Below, piece after piece: positions 15,635 through 23,926 of a stretch of DNA of 64,000 nt; positions within the stretch are counted from its first letter, which is position 1, and the number at the start of each line of letters is the position of its first letter. Under the pieces are notes generated by a model that saw nothing but the letters and a program-made list of their open reading frames with translations, was not told the DNA's origin and did no database searches. A program made the translations under genes and the position numbers. The DNA is from Streptomyces olivochromogenes (lineage in GTDB: Bacteria; Actinomycetota; Actinomycetes; Streptomycetales; Streptomycetaceae), in contig NZ_KQ948451.1 of the NCBI RefSeq assembly GCF_001514115.1, forward strand, positions 1,241,608 to 1,305,607, given 5' to 3'.

Positions 15635-15937
15635 TCACCGCGCGGCGTCGTTCCGGCCCGGGTCGTTGGGGTGGGACTCGAGCGCGGTGACGGTGAGGCT
15701 CATCCACGGGCGCAGCGGCAGCGTGCCGAGCACCTTCTCGTGGAGTTCGTCCTCGTCACCGGCACACCAGATGCCGATGCTGCGCAGCTCGCCGACCGGG
15801 CGCCACAGCCGCGCCAGGTTGCCGGTGGCGGCCAGTTCCCGGGCACGGACGGCCTCGGCGGCGCGCCGCCGGTCGACCTCGTCCTGAGTGGTGCCCTCGG
15901 GGATCGTGGTGGTGATCTCGACCAGGAACTCTCGCAT
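15635..15937 (-). CDS. Muconolactone delta-isomerase-like protein
   Basis: 100 residues. The sequence MREFLVEITTTIPEGTTQDEVDRRRAAEAVRARELAATGNLARLWRPVG matches the small ferredoxin-like CatC family, including the LWR/W loop after the second helix and IGIWCAGDEDELHEKVLGTLPLRPWM. CatC converts muconolactone to 3-oxoadipate enol-lactone in catechol breakdown. No other cat genes are adjacent, so the enzyme may act on another lactone. ATG 15937 begins at the family start. It is divergent from a LysR gene, a common arrangement for catabolic operons. A fused PcaD-PcaC enzyme able to use the product is encoded at 52958-54253. Confidence 0.8.
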   Translation of the reverse strand: MREFLVEITTTIPEGTTQDEVDRRRAAEAVRARELAATGNLARLWRPVGELRSIGIWCAGDEDELHEKVLGTLPLRPWMSLTVTALESHPNDPGRNDAAR

Positions 15938-16152
15938 GGTCCTGCTCCGCTCGGTGGGGCGTCCGGCGGGCACCGGAACGCCGCGTGGGGTGATGGTGGC
16001 CGGCCGGAGGACCGCTGAGGTCGTCCGCCGTCAGGTCCCGCCGGGCCGCACTCGGTCGGGCTTCCTATGGACTCCATCGTCCGCCTGCCACCGGGGCGAT
16101 GCCACGACAGGCTTCCTCCCTGCTGAGAGGCGGGGCCTCGCACCGACGTAGC

Positions 16153-17073
16153 ATGACCAGCGTGGAGTTGCGCCAACTGCGGTATTTCGTCGCCGTCGCC
16201 GAGGAGCTGAACTTCGGCCGGGCCGCCGAGCGCCTGCTGATCGCGGGGCCCTCTCTGTCCCAGCAGATCAAGGCGCTCGAACGCGACCTGGGCGTGCGGT
16301 TGTTCGATCGCGATCGCCGCTCGGTGTCCCTCACGGCGGCCGGTTCGGCCCTGCTCCCCCACACCCGCGCCCTGCTCGAGCGGGCCGACGACCTCCAGCG
16401 GCGGGCCGGTCGACTGTCCGGATCGGAACCGGTACGGCTCGGCTACGTCAACTGGCTCCCGTCGGACCTCACCGCCCGCACCGCCACGGTGGCCCAACTC
16501 CACCTCGACGCCTGGGTCGCGCCCTCGCACACCCAGGCGGCCCGGGTCGCCGCGGGCGGCCTGGACCTCGCGGTGTGCTGGGTGCGGACCGAGGACCTGG
16601 AAGAACGCGGCCTGCGCGCCCGGCTCATCGGCGCCGACCGGCTCTACGCCGTCGCGGGCGGCGACGACACGAGCGACGTGGCCGCCCGGGACACCGCCGT
16701 CCTCCTCGACGCCGACACCACCTCCTGGTCGTCCTGGAACGTCTACGCCGAAGAGCTGGCCCAGGACACCGGGGCCCGCGCGGTACGCATCTCCAACGGC
16801 GGCATCACCGGACCGGCGTTCTTCGATCACGTCCGTCGCTGCAGTCGCCCGGTGGTCAACTCCCCCAAGGGTCAGACCACCCCGCTGCCGCCCGATCTGG
16901 TCCAGCGCCCGGTCACCGCACCGGAGATCTACTGGACCTGGTCGCTGGTCTGGCGCGAGAACGAGGACCGCCCGGCCGTCCTCGCCGTCGTCGACGCCCT
17001 CTGCGGCGGCGTGGGCGACCTCGGCATCCGTGCCCCGGGCGCCTGGCTGCCGGACGGAGATCCGCACCGGTAG
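16153..17073 (+). CDS. LysR-family transcriptional regulator
   Basis: 306 residues. The N-terminal winged HTH is textbook: VELRQLRYFVAVAEELNFGRAAERLLIAGPSLSQQIKALERDLGVRLFDRDRRSVSLT (residues 4-62). It is followed by the two-lobed effector domain. ATG 16153 gives the normal family length. It is divergent from the catC-like/MFS operon with a ~215-base gap that contains the dyad ATGG-ACT-CCAT at 16067-16077; LysR proteins usually bind in such gaps. Likely regulator of that operon, with an aromatic or lactone effector (inference). Confidence 0.9.
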   Translation: MTSVELRQLRYFVAVAEELNFGRAAERLLIAGPSLSQQIKALERDLGVRLFDRDRRSVSLTAAGSALLPHTRALLERADDLQRRAGRLSGSEPVRLGYVNWLPSDLTARTATVAQLHLDAWVAPSHTQAARVAAGGLDLAVCWVRTEDLEERGLRARLIGADRLYAVAGGDDTSDVAARDTAVLLDADTTSWSSWNVYAEELAQDTGARAVRISNGGITGPAFFDHVRRCSRPVVNSPKGQTTPLPPDLVQRPVTAPEIYWTWSLVWRENEDRPAVLAVVDALCGGVGDLGIRAPGAWLPDGDPHR

Positions 17074-17190
17074 GGCCATCGGCCCACTGACCTGGACTGG
17101 GAGGCCGCGCCTACCAGCAGCGAGGAATTCGGTCCTGGCCAGGACCCTGTTGACCTTTGACTTCTCCACTCCGCCCCGCCTAACTTCCAA

Positions 17191-17210
17191 ATAGTCGACC
17201 GGTCGGCTAG
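17191..17210. promoter_or_regulatory. Palindrome ATAGTCGACCGGTCGGCTAG upstream of the SDR operon
   Basis: TAG-T-CGACCGGTCG-G-CTA is a near-perfect 18-base dyad about 70 bases before the SDR start at 17281. Its first 15 bases are identical to the site in front of tetR at 11768. Shared unusual operators suggest one TetR-family repressor acts on both promoters. Confidence 0.6.
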
Positions 17211-17280
17211 TAGCCGAATCGGCGACCCACCAAGAAGCCCCCGCTTCATCGCGGAATCACGGAACCCGGAGAAGATCAGC

Positions 17281-17994
17281 ATGAGCTCTCAGAACCAGAA
17301 GGTCGCCGTCGTCACCGGAGCCTCGCAGGGCCTCGGCGCGGGCATTGCCGAGGCGTACCGCAAGCTCGGGTACGCCGTCGTCGCCACCTCACGCACGATC
17401 GCTCCCGCCGACGACGCGGGCATCGTGACCGTTCAGGGTGACATCGCCGACCCCGCCACCGCCGAACGCGTCATCGCCACCGCGGTCGAGCGGTTCGGCC
17501 GTGTCGACACCCTGGTCAACAACGCGGGCATCTTCCTCGCCAAGCCCTTCCACCAGTACACCCAGGACGACTACGCCGCAGCGACCGGCGTGAACCTCAC
17601 CGGCTTCTTCCGCATCACCCAGCTGGCCGTCGAGCACATGCTCGCCCAGGGCGGCGGCCACATCGTCAACATCACCACCAGCCTGGTCGACAACGCCGAC
17701 TCCAACGTGCCCTCCGTACTCGCCTCGTTGACCAAGGGCGGCCTCCAGTCCGCCACCAAGTCCCTCGCCATCGAGTACGCCACGCGCGGCATCCGCGCCA
17801 ACGCCGTTTCGCCGGGCACCATAAAGACCCCGATGCACGCCGAGGAAACCCACGCGGCCCTCGCCGGGCTGCACCCGGTCGGCCGGATGGGCGAGACGAG
17901 CGACATCGTCGACGCCGTGATCTACCTGGAGAACGCCCCGTTCGTCACCGGCGAGATCCTCCACGTCGACGGCGGCATGAGCGCCGGCCACTGA
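17281..17994 (+). CDS. SDR-family oxidoreductase lacking the usual catalytic Tyr
   Basis: 237 residues with a Rossmann fold. The cofactor motif is TGASQGLG (residues 13-20), with NNAG near 80, and the C-terminal VSPGTIKTPMH and TGEILHVDGG complete the classical SDR layout. The active-site YxxxK is replaced by ASLTK in NVPSVLASLTKGGL: the Lys is present, but Ala stands where Tyr is expected. The subgroup with VLASLTKGGL appears to be a real SDR branch, so chemistry may differ or another residue may act. A SnoaL-like gene follows 26 bases downstream. The promoter carries a probable TetR operator. Confidence 0.88.
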   Translation: MSSQNQKVAVVTGASQGLGAGIAEAYRKLGYAVVATSRTIAPADDAGIVTVQGDIADPATAERVIATAVERFGRVDTLVNNAGIFLAKPFHQYTQDDYAAATGVNLTGFFRITQLAVEHMLAQGGGHIVNITTSLVDNADSNVPSVLASLTKGGLQSATKSLAIEYATRGIRANAVSPGTIKTPMHAEETHAALAGLHPVGRMGETSDIVDAVIYLENAPFVTGEILHVDGGMSAGH

Positions 17995-18020
17995 CGGAAC
18001 ACGACAAGGGGAGAATCCCG

Positions 18021-18398
18021 ATGAACAGCACGACGGACAGCGACACGGAAGCCATCCTGCGCGGCGTCCTCGACCAGTGGAAGGCCGCCGTCGACGGGCA
18101 CGAGCCGGAGCAGGTCGCCGCCCGGTTCACCGAGGACGCGATCTTCCAGGGCCTGCACCCCTACAGCGTCGGAAGGCCGGGCGTCGCGGCGTACTACGCC
18201 TCCCAGCCCATCGGCATGGCCGCCGCGTACCGGATTCTCGAGACCAGACGCCTCACCGACGACCTCGTACTCGGTTATCTGAGCGTCGACTTCTCCTTCA
18301 TCGACCGCCCCACCCTCAACGTCAAACTCGGCGTACTGGTGCGACGCGTGGGGGAGACCTGGTACATCAGCCACTACCAGGTGTCACGGCTCGAGTAG
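18021..18398 (+). CDS. SnoaL-like / NTF2-fold protein
   Basis: 125 residues. The pattern AILRGVLDQWKAAVDGHEPEQVAARFTEDAIFQGLHPYSVGRPGVAAYYA is that of small cone-shaped NTF2-fold (SgcJ/EcaC, SnoaL-like) proteins. The C-terminal strands (KLGVLVRRVGETWYISHYQVS) close the barrel. Members act as isomerases, hydrolases or small-ligand binders. It is the second gene of the SDR operon and probably handles the same substrate. GGGGAG precedes the ATG. Confidence 0.8.
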   Translation: MNSTTDSDTEAILRGVLDQWKAAVDGHEPEQVAARFTEDAIFQGLHPYSVGRPGVAAYYASQPIGMAAAYRILETRRLTDDLVLGYLSVDFSFIDRPTLNVKLGVLVRRVGETWYISHYQVSRLE

Positions 18399-18409
18399 TC
18401 CTGCTCCCT

Positions 18410-18439
18410 TACAGGGACTTCACCTACAGGGACTTCACC
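18410..18439. repeat. 15-bp perfect tandem duplication spanning a stop codon
   Basis: TACAGGGACTTCACC is present twice without any difference (18410-18424 and 18425-18439). It overlaps the 3' end of the leftward P-loop gene: each copy encodes VKSL on the minus strand, followed by TAG in the first and TAA in the second. The gene thus ends in two successive copies of its last residues plus stop. Confidence 0.85.
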
Positions 18440-18942
18440 CAGGCCGCGGTGTCGCCGGGGCGGCCGAAGCGAAGGGTGTCGAGGGGCGCGAAGCGCGGGT
18501 CGCCGGTGCGGCGGGTGATCTCGCGGCGCCGGTTCGCGTGCTGGGACCAGGCCCACCAGAGGGGGTGTTCCCGGCTCAGCCAGCCGGTCCAGGTCTCCCT
18601 GTTGCCACCGAACAGCGGCTCGCGTGTGACGGTGCGGCGGACCGAACGGCGCAGGACGCGGGGCAGGACGACCCGTTTGGGATAGTCCAGCCATATCACC
18701 GTGTCGGCCCGGTCCCACATCAGGTCACGGACCTCGGGATAGCCGAGGGAGTCGATGATCCAGCGGGGTTCGGCGGTGATCCGCAGTACGTCCTCGCTCA
18801 GCTTGTCGTTCACCGCCCACCCGGCGCCGGTGAAGTACAGCGCGTCCATCTCGTGGTAGGGCAGGCCGAGGCGACCGCTCAGGCCCCGGGCGAGCGTGGA
18901 CTTACCCGCACCGGTACTGCCCACCACCAAGATCCGCCGCAT
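18424..18942 (-). CDS. P-loop NTPase, adenylate-kinase/FlaR-like
   Basis: 172 residues. Walker A is GSTGAGKST (residues 8-16), followed by LPYHEMDALYF and WIIDSLGYPEVRDLMWDRADTVIWLDYPKRVVLPRVLRRS, the typical small nucleotide-kinase-like 'topology modulation protein/FlaR' arrangement with a basic lid. Substrate is unknown. Convergent with the SnoaL-like gene. The 3' end is duplicated (see repeat at 18410). Confidence 0.82.
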   Translation of the reverse strand: MRRILVVGSTGAGKSTLARGLSGRLGLPYHEMDALYFTGAGWAVNDKLSEDVLRITAEPRWIIDSLGYPEVRDLMWDRADTVIWLDYPKRVVLPRVLRRSVRRTVTREPLFGGNRETWTGWLSREHPLWWAWSQHANRRREITRRTGDPRFAPLDTLRFGRPGDTAAWVKSL

Positions 18943-18986
18943 CCCCGCACCCTACCGAGCCGGACCCGTCCGTGAGAAAGGGGGAG

Positions 18987-19496
18987 TCAGCGGACCTGCG
19001 CGGCGAACGCCTCGTACGCCGGCTCGTCGAAGAGGACGAACGTGACCTCCTCGACGGCCGTCGGCGTGGTCCGTACCGTCTCCACCGCGATCCGGGCGGC
19101 GTCGTCCATCGGCCACCCGTAGATACCGGCGGAGACGGCCGGGAAGGCGACCGTGCGGGCGCCGAGTTCGTCGGCCACCTTCAGCGACTCCCGGTAGCAG
19201 GAGGCGAGGAGTTCCGAGCGGTCCTCCTCACGGCTGAAGACCGGGCCGACCGTGTGGATCACCCACCGCGCGTCCAGCTCGCCCGCGGTGGTGGCGACCG
19301 CCCGGCCCGTGGGCAGGCCCTTGCCGTAGTGCGAGGCGCGGAGCCTGCGGCAGTCGGCGAGGACGGCGGGGCCGCCACGTCGGTGGATGGCCCCGTCCAC
19401 GCCTCCCCCGCCGAGCAGCGACGAGTTCGCCGCGTTGACGATCGCGTCGGCGCTCTGACGGGTGATGTCTCCCTGGACCAGGGTGATGGCGGTCAT
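18987..19496 (-). CDS. Macrodomain protein (O-acetyl-ADP-ribose deacetylase-like)
   Basis: 169 residues. Macrodomain signatures are clear: VQGDITRQSADAIVNAANSSLLGGGGVDGAIHRRGG (residues 7-43), with the NAAN and GGGGVDGAIH loops that bind ADP-ribose, and FPAVSAGIYGWP near residue 120. These enzymes remove ADP-ribose from O-acetyl-ADP-ribose or from proteins. I chose ATG 19496, which opens the conserved TAITLVQGDI strand; a start at 19541 would add 15 unrelated residues. It lies 44 bases from the P-loop gene on the same strand. Confidence 0.9.
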   Translation of the reverse strand: MTAITLVQGDITRQSADAIVNAANSSLLGGGGVDGAIHRRGGPAVLADCRRLRASHYGKGLPTGRAVATTAGELDARWVIHTVGPVFSREEDRSELLASCYRESLKVADELGARTVAFPAVSAGIYGWPMDDAARIAVETVRTTPTAVEEVTFVLFDEPAYEAFAAQVR

Positions 19497-19572
19497 GACG
19501 GCCTCGGCCTCCTCGTATGCGGTCTTCGATCCTCGCCGCATCGCGCTCCGGCCGCCACGCGATAACCGACTG

Positions 19573-21045
19573 TCAGACGACCACTCCGTCGATCTCGAAG
19601 GTCTGCACGGACGCGGCGGAGAAGGCCGCCGTCAGCGTCTTGCCGCTCAGATAGGTGTCCGAGTGGGCGGTGTAGAGGTCGCCGCTGCCGGAGGTGACGG
19701 TGTTCCAGCGTCGTACGAGTCCGCCGCTGCCCCCGCTGACCTGGCTGAACTTGGACAGGTCGAAGGTGAGGTTCTGCGCGGCGCCGGAGTTGACGGCCAC
19801 GATGACCAGACGCTTCGCGCTCGCGTCGTACGCCGCTGCCGCGTATCCGACACCGGTGTCGATGATGGTCATGCCGGGACGGATGTGCCGGCTGAACTGG
19901 GCCATCACGTAGTACTTGGTCTGGACGGTCGTCGGCTGGAGAGTGCTCTGGTCGTAGGCGATCATCGCCCAGCCGGTGCTGGGGTCCATCACCTGCCAGT
20001 AGACCCACGCGGTCGGGTGCAGCCAGCGGAAGTCCAGGCAGAGGTTGCTCGCCAGGGTGAGGCCGGTGGCGTCGGAGTCGCCCGTCTCGGAGTTCCACAG
20101 CCGCTTGCCCGCCGTGGTGACGACGTCGGTGTAGAGGAGGTCACGGCGACCGCCGGAGCCCTGGTAACCGTGCACGTTGACCCGGTTGACCTGGGCTTTC
20201 GTGGTCGAGCTGAAGGAGTTCCAGGTCGTGCGGGCCAGGTCGTAGTTCGTCTCGTCGGACGCGGAGACCAGGGTGCCGGTCAGACCCCGCTTGTCGAGTT
20301 CGCTGCGCAGATACGGGAGGACGGCCGCCTGGACGGTGGCGTCCATGTGGCAGCCCTCCTGGGTGCCCGTCGCCGTCCACCAGCTGGAGGAGGGCTCGTT
20401 GAACGCGTCGACGGAGCTGAAGTTCACACCCCAGTTGTTCTTCGCGTAGAGCGCCACCGCGGCCAGGTGGGAGGCGTGCTGGCGGTAGTTCCAGGACTGG
20501 AGGTTGTTGCCGCCGCCGGACGCGCCGGACGGGTTGTGGTTGAGGCACATCCACCACATCGGCGAGTTGGCGAACAGCTCGCTGACGGCGCCGCGTTGGG
20601 TCGCCTTGACCAGGGCCGCCCGCTGGTTGGCGTCGGCCGTCCAGTCCCAGGCGGAGGAGGTGGGGTCCTCGTTGTTCCAGTCCTGCCAGTACCCCTCGAT
20701 CTGCTTGAACGCGGGAATGTTGGCGGAGGCGACCATGCTCTCGCCGCTCACGGTGTTCCAGCTGCACGCGCCCAGGTTGTAACGGGCGATGTTGAGGCCG
20801 AGGCCCGGCAGCGTCTTGCCGCCGTACGCGACGGACTTGGTGGTGAAGAAGATGTCGGCGAAGTCGTCCCGGGCGCCGAACACATTGGCCCACCAGGCGA
20901 GGGAGGTTCCCCAGCCCTCCCAACTGCCGTACGTCGTACCCGGGTTGACCCCGATGGTCGCGTCGGCCCGAGCGGTGCCCGTGGCCAGCGCACTGCCGAG
21001 CAGCGCACCACCCGCCGCGGCCAGCACCGATCTGCGCTTGATCAT
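19573..21045 (-). CDS. Secreted GH30 glycoside hydrolase (endo-beta-1,6-galactanase-like)
   Basis: About 490 residues. The N-terminus MIKRRSVLAAAGGALLGSALATGTARA is a Tat-type signal (KRRSVL). The barrel carries WEGWGTSLAWWANV near residue 45, the acid/base Glu in VDAFNEPSSSWW near 217 and the nucleophile Glu in LWNSETGDSD near 320. A C-terminal beta-domain follows. The pattern matches GH30 enzymes of the beta-1,6-galactanase type acting on arabinogalactan side chains. Start 21045 has AGGAG eight bases upstream. The ~250-base upstream gap holds a LacI-like palindrome at 21122 and six 23-base repeats. Confidence 0.85.
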   Translation of the reverse strand: MIKRRSVLAAAGGALLGSALATGTARADATIGVNPGTTYGSWEGWGTSLAWWANVFGARDDFADIFFTTKSVAYGGKTLPGLGLNIARYNLGACSWNTVSGESMVASANIPAFKQIEGYWQDWNNEDPTSSAWDWTADANQRAALVKATQRGAVSELFANSPMWWMCLNHNPSGASGGGNNLQSWNYRQHASHLAAVALYAKNNWGVNFSSVDAFNEPSSSWWTATGTQEGCHMDATVQAAVLPYLRSELDKRGLTGTLVSASDETNYDLARTTWNSFSSTTKAQVNRVNVHGYQGSGGRRDLLYTDVVTTAGKRLWNSETGDSDATGLTLASNLCLDFRWLHPTAWVYWQVMDPSTGWAMIAYDQSTLQPTTVQTKYYVMAQFSRHIRPGMTIIDTGVGYAAAAYDASAKRLVIVAVNSGAAQNLTFDLSKFSQVSGGSGGLVRRWNTVTSGSGDLYTAHSDTYLSGKTLTAAFSAASVQTFEIDGVVV

Positions 21046-21121
21046 GTGGAAGTCTCCTGTCACGGTCATGCCACGGCCCCATCGCATGATCGGGCCGGGG
21101 CTGGACGTTGTCGAGACGCGT

Positions 21122-21133
21122 GACAGCGCTTTC
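21122..21133. promoter_or_regulatory. LacI-type palindrome GACAGCGCTTTC
   Basis: A 12-base near-palindrome centred on AGCGCT, about 77 bases upstream of the GH30 start. Glycosidase promoters in actinomycetes are often controlled by LacI-family repressors that bind such NNAGCGCTNN sites. No LacI gene is in the window, so assignment is by pattern only. Confidence 0.35.
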
Positions 21134-21170
21134 TTCCTGTGAAACGAGACACGGATGTGACGGCTTGCGC

Positions 21171-21308
21171 CGCCTCTGGTCAGGGCTGGCGGCCGCCTCT
21201 GATCACGACTGGTGGTCGCCGCTGGTCAGGACTGGCGGTATCCCCCGATCAGGACTGTTGGCCGCCCCTGGCCAGGACTGGCGGCATCCGCTGGTCAGGA
21301 CTGGCGCA
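21171..21308. repeat. Six tandem copies of a 23-bp repeat
   Basis: Units begin at 21171, 21194, 21217, 21240, 21263 and 21286, with consensus CGCCNCTGGTCAGGACTGGCGGY and a few differences each. The array lies upstream of the GH30 gene. Its last copy overlaps the last codons and stop (TGA, 21295-21297 on the minus strand) of the phytoene-desaturase-like gene. There are no spacers, so it is not CRISPR. Direct repeats with constant 23-base pitch (about two helical turns) could be an iterated protein-binding site or a slippage product. Confidence 0.85.
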
Positions 21309-22713
21309 GGCGCCGCCACACGGCCTTCGCCGCGTTGTGGCCCGACATGCCGTGCACACCGGGGCCCGGCGGGGTGGCCGCGGAGCAGATGAAGACGGCC
21401 GGGTGCGGTGTGCTGTACGGGAACAGGGAGAGCTTGGGGCGCAGCAGGAGCTGGAGCCCGGAGGCGGCGCCGCAGCCGATGTCGCCGCCCACGTAGTTGG
21501 CGTTGCGCGCGGCGAGTTCGGGCGGGCCCGCGGTGGCGCGGGCCAGTACGCGGTCGCGGAAGCCGGGTGCGAACCGCTCCAACTGCCGCTCGATCGCGTC
21601 CGTGAGGTCACCCGTCCAGCCGTTCGGAACGTGTCCGTACGCCCAGAAGACCTGCTTGCCCTCCGGGGCCCGGGAGGGGTCGACGATGCTGGGCTGCACC
21701 GTGATCAGGAAGGGTGCGTCCGGCGCCCGGCCCTCGCGCGAGGCGGCGCGCAGGGCGGTGGCGATCTCGGCGCGGCTCGCGCCCACCTGCACCGTCCCGG
21801 CGGTGCGTGCCTCCTCGGCCGTCCAGGGGACGGGACCGTCCAGGGCGTAGTCGATCTTGAAGACGGACGCCCCGTAGCGATAGTCCTCGTAGTACCGCCC
21901 GAAGCCCGCGATGCGGGACAGCGCGGAGGGCGAGGTGTCGAAGACGTAGGCGCGGGCGGGCGGCAGGTCGTCGAGACGCTTGACCTCGTAGTCGGTGTGG
22001 ACGGTGCCGCCGAGGTCCTTGAGGTACGCGGTGAGGGCGTCGGAGATGGACTGGGAGCCGCCGCGGGGCACGGGCCAGCCGCGGGCGTGCGCGGCCAGCG
22101 CGAAGACCAGGCCGACGGCGCCGGTGGCGATGCCGTCGAGCGGGGCCATGACGTGTGCGACGAGACCGGCGAACAGCGCCTGGGCCCGCTCGTCCCGGAA
22201 GCGCCGCATGAGCCAGGTCGAGGGCGGCAGCCCCGCCAGGCCGAAGCGGGCGAGCGTCACCGGGTCGCGGGGCAGGGCGGTCAGTGGCAGGGACATGAAG
22301 TCGTGGGCCAGCGTGTCCCACTTGGGGAGGAAGGGGGCGACCAGTCTGCGGTACGCACCGGCGTCGCGCGGGCCGAACGAGGCCGCCGTCTCGGCCACGG
22401 AGCGGGCGAGCACCGCCGCGGTGCCGTCGGGGAACGGGTGTGCCATCGGGAGCTTCGCGTGCAGCCACTCCAGGCCGTACCGCTCCAGGGGCATCGCGCG
22501 GAAGGCGGGTGAGTTGATGCCGAGGGGGTGGGCCGCGGAACAGGGGTCGTGCCGGAAGCCGGGGAGTGTCAGCTCTTCGGTGCGGGCGCCGCCGCCCACG
22601 GTGTCCCGTGCCTCGAACACGGCCACGGAGAAGCCACGGCGGGCCAGCTCCACGGCAGCCGTCAGTCCGTTCGGCCCCGCACCCACCACGACCGCATCGA
22701 GCATCGACGGCAC
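21295..22713 (-). CDS. FAD-dependent amine/phytoene-desaturase-like oxidoreductase
   Basis: 472 residues. The N-terminal dinucleotide-binding motif is [28 protein letters not shown] (residues 8-35), followed by GGGARTEEL. The C-terminal FAD-binding strand is [15 protein letters not shown]. It belongs to the phytoene dehydrogenase-related (PYROXD2-like, COG1233) family. There is no phytoene synthase or other carotenoid gene around it, so a carotenoid role is not indicated. Its stop lies in the last copy of the 23-base repeat array. Confidence 0.85.
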   Translation of the reverse strand: MPSMLDAVVVGAGPNGLTAAVELARRGFSVAVFEARDTVGGGARTEELTLPGFRHDPCSAAHPLGINSPAFRAMPLERYGLEWLHAKLPMAHPFPDGTAAVLARSVAETAASFGPRDAGAYRRLVAPFLPKWDTLAHDFMSLPLTALPRDPVTLARFGLAGLPPSTWLMRRFRDERAQALFAGLVAHVMAPLDGIATGAVGLVFALAAHARGWPVPRGGSQSISDALTAYLKDLGGTVHTDYEVKRLDDLPPARAYVFDTSPSALSRIAGFGRYYEDYRYGASVFKIDYALDGPVPWTAEEARTAGTVQVGASRAEIATALRAASREGRAPDAPFLITVQPSIVDPSRAPEGKQVFWAYGHVPNGWTGDLTDAIERQLERFAPGFRDRVLARATAGPPELAARNANYVGGDIGCGAASGLQLLLRPKLSLFPYSTPHPAVFICSAATPPGPGVHGMSGHNAAKAVWRRLRQS

Positions 22714-22922
22714 CTTCGGACTCCTTTGTCAGCCGACGGCCACTGGACATCAGGATATGCCGGGGGACTGACAGCCTTGATGGCGCGGGGGGTTGGGAGA
22801 CCGGGAGTCGTCCGGCGGACGGGGGCCACCGGGGTCCAAGAAGCCATCCGCTTTCGATGATGAAACGCTCTGGTCGAACAGGGTTCGCCTTGTGCCTACG
22901 GGGCCACTGGTGTGAGACAGGC

Positions 22923-22970
22923 GCTCGCCCGGAAGGATCCCGAGATGCTCGCCCGGACGGATCCCGGACT
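22923..22970. repeat. 24-bp tandem duplication
   Basis: GCTCGCCCGGAAGGATCCCG and the following four bases are repeated once immediately (unit starts 22923 and 22947) with a few changes. It lies in the 281-base gap between the inositol-phosphatase-like gene and the FAD oxidoreductase gene. I see no other feature in that gap. Confidence 0.7.
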
Positions 22971-22994
22971 TGCACCCCCGGCGCGTCGGTGGGG

Positions 22995-23840
22995 TCAGAG
23001 GCCGGCGGTCAGCAAGCCCCGTACCCGTCGGGCCGTGGTCTCGTCGCGGGCCGCCGTGAAGGGGAGGGTGTTGCCTCCCGTGATGCGGAAGGGTTCGCCC
23101 GTGAGGGTCAGGTGGGCGCCGCCCGCCTCCTCGACGAGGAGCAGGCCCGCCGCATGATCCCAGGCCGCCTCCCAGGAGAAAGCTGTCCCATCGAGCTCAC
23201 CACGGGCCACGGCCAGATACTCCAGCCCCGCCGAACCGCAGGGACGCGGGCGCACGCCCTCGGTGTGCAGGCCTAGCAGAGCGCGCTTCTGCTCGTCGGT
23301 GGTGTAGTCGGGGTGGGAGGTGGCTATCTCGAGGTCACGGCCGGGCGTGGGCGCACCCGGGCGCAGCAGCTCGCCGTCCAGGCGGGCACCCCGGCCGCGC
23401 ACGGCGACGGCGAGCTGGTCGCGGGCCGGGGCATAGGTCCAGGACGCCTGGACGACCCCGCCCACGGCGAGCGCGACGAGCGTGCAGAAACCGGTGTCGC
23501 CGTGGACGAACTGGCGGGTGCCGTCGACCGGGTCGACGATCCAGACCGGGGCCTGCCCCTGGATCGCGTCGTACGTCGCCGGATTGGCGTGGACCGCCTC
23601 CTCGCCGACGACGACCGAGCCGGGCAGCAGCTTGGCGAGCGCCTCGGTGAGGTACTCCTCGGCCTTGCGGTCGGCGTCCGTGACCAGGTCGTGCGGGCCG
23701 CTCTTCTCGTCGATCTCGTCCGCGGTCAGCTGCCTGAAGCGCGGCATGATCTCGGCGGCGGCCGCCTGCCGGATCGCCTCTTCGACGTCGGACGTGCGGC
23801 GCGCGAGAAACTCGTCGATGGTTTCGATGTCTTCGATCAT
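22995..23840 (-). CDS. Inositol monophosphatase family protein
   Basis: 281 residues. The metal and phosphate motifs are in order: GEEAVH near residue 78, IVDPVDGTRQFVHGD near 97-111 and WEAAWDHAAGLLLVEEAGG near 225-243. These are the IMPase signatures (GEE, DPxDGT, WDxAAG). The enzyme is a Mg-dependent phosphatase; inositol-1-phosphate, histidinol phosphate or PAP are possible substrates. ATG 23840 starts the family N-terminus; upstream open sequence has no homologous look. It is followed by a gap holding a 24-base duplication. Confidence 0.88.
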   Translation of the reverse strand: MIEDIETIDEFLARRTSDVEEAIRQAAAAEIMPRFRQLTADEIDEKSGPHDLVTDADRKAEEYLTEALAKLLPGSVVVGEEAVHANPATYDAIQGQAPVWIVDPVDGTRQFVHGDTGFCTLVALAVGGVVQASWTYAPARDQLAVAVRGRGARLDGELLRPGAPTPGRDLEIATSHPDYTTDEQKRALLGLHTEGVRPRPCGSAGLEYLAVARGELDGTAFSWEAAWDHAAGLLLVEEAGGAHLTLTGEPFRITGGNTLPFTAARDETTARRVRGLLTAGL

Positions 23841-23926
23841 GGCTCCATGACAACACGCGCCACTGACAATCCCCGCCCCCCGGGTGCACTCCGGGTGGAA
23901 TCGCCGTGAATTCCCGGAGTTGCCGA

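Noticed and set aside
16067..16077. ATGG-ACT-CCAT as the LysR binding site
   Set aside because: The dyad is real, but it does not fit the T-N11-A pattern well and only one copy is present, so it is noted in the LysR entry and not called.
21171..21308. CRISPR array
   Set aside because: The 23-base units are directly adjacent with no spacers, and no cas genes are present.
9569..22713. Terpene or carotenoid biosynthetic gene cluster
   Set aside because: The polyprenyl synthase and the phytoene-desaturase-like gene are 10 kb apart, with unrelated genes between and no phytoene or terpene synthase.
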